From Anaerolineae bacterium (lineage in GTDB: Bacteria; Chloroflexota; Anaerolineae; Anaerolineales; Villigracilaceae), in contig JAFLCF010000050.1 in the NCBI GenBank assembly GCA_017303735.1, positions 1 through 23,861 of the forward strand: a DNA stretch of 23,861 bases, written 5' to 3'. The translations under genes and the position numbers were made by a program. Within the stretch, counting starts at the first letter, position 1, and each line of letters opens with the position of its first letter. Of the stretch, positions 23,557 to 23,861 are shown piece by piece. The notes beneath the pieces were generated by a model, which made no database searches, was not told the origin of the DNA, and worked only from the letters and a program-made list of their open reading frames with translations.

Positions 23557-23861
23557 TTAAAACTCCACCTTTTCAACACTAACCTTTGTTCCGCCCGGCA
23601 TCTCCACTGTGACATCCCCCGCGTCATACATGACTTGGGGCTGACTCCAACGAAAGACCCATTTTGCATCGTCTGGGTTGGCATTGACACAGCCTCTTGA
23701 TGATGGTTCGCCATAATTGTTATGCCAATAGGTGGAATGGATGGCAACGCCCGTCCCGACGAACAAACTGACCCATCCCACGGCCGGCAGACTCCAGCCT
23801 GCTGATGCACTTCCTCCACTCAAGGGTAATGAGATCGCCTTACGCCAGATGGGGAATTCTC
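23557..23861 (-). CDS. L,D-transpeptidase (YkuD domain), C-terminal part, runs off the window
   Basis: The frame stays open from the stop at 23557 to the window edge, so only the C-terminal 100 or so residues are visible; the 5' end lies beyond 23861. These show the YkuD/ErfK catalytic core: PAVGWVSLFVGTGVAIH, then HSTYWHNNYG and the active-site SSRGCVN with the nucleophilic Cys. The enzyme would form 3-3 cross-links or attach proteins in peptidoglycan. The short TTG-initiated frame seen inside it is not the real start, because the typical upstream sequence EFPIWRKAISLPLSGG continues in frame. Confidence 0.9.
   Translation of the reverse strand, partial: EFPIWRKAISLPLSGGSASAGWSLPAVGWVSLFVGTGVAIHSTYWHNNYGEPSSRGCVNANPDDAKWVFRWSQPQVMYDAGDVTVEMPGGTKVSVEKVEF

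Overview
The window looks like a chromosomal segment of a Chloroflexota bacterium, most likely Anaerolineae. This rests on style rather than a marker gene: secreted lipoproteins carry long Pro/Thr/Ser-rich stalks, a GH25 muramidase is paired with a small SH3-like protein, several proteins are of a kind I have no name for, and the other genes are ordinary bacterial housekeeping genes. There is no rRNA or ribosomal protein marker, so the assignment is tentative.

Left edge (1-1164): an integron integrase gene. All six catalytic residues sit at the IntI1 positions plus three, and the IntI-specific insertion is present. Upstream lie three perfect inverted repeats with centres exactly 20 bp apart (25, 45, 65). 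A GTTGGGC core site in attI-like context is on the minus strand at 1-7. The attI site therefore appears to be cut by the window edge, and any cassette array would continue to the left, outside the window.

1165-3229 (minus strand): a GH25 muramidase and SH3-like protein overlap by 4 bp and may be leaderless. A 392-bp non-coding stretch with inverted repeats follows, then a monohaem cytochrome c lipoprotein.

3400-9893 (plus strand): two translationally coupled genes of unknown function, then tRNA-Arg(TCT). Next comes a tight five-gene run, hsp20 - lon - single-domain response regulator - GNAT acetyltransferase - mogA/moaB-like, closed by a bidirectional terminator.

9900-14877: a convergent half-length family-5 solute-binding lipoprotein, then a 1300-residue surface lipoprotein with Pro/Thr stalks, seven beta-sandwich repeats and a C-terminal TolB-like propeller.

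14939-19897 (plus strand): efp with an arginine tip, a Cys-rich partner, a HAD-DinB fusion, then fabF-fabH and tatA. FabF and FabH provide elongation and initiation condensation in type II fatty-acid synthesis. TatA forms the twin-arginine pore.

19913-23861 (minus strand): two tandem DUF255/YyaL-like genes, the downstream copy lacking its thioredoxin domain. A non-coding stretch with a possible 33-codon ORF follows, and then the 3' part of an L,D-transpeptidase gene that runs off the right edge.

The most unusual content is the integron platform with its evenly spaced palindromes. Next are the large repeat lipoprotein, the HAD-DinB fusion, the Arg32 EF-P, the FabH with a basic tail, and the uncharacterised gene pair at 3439-5447.
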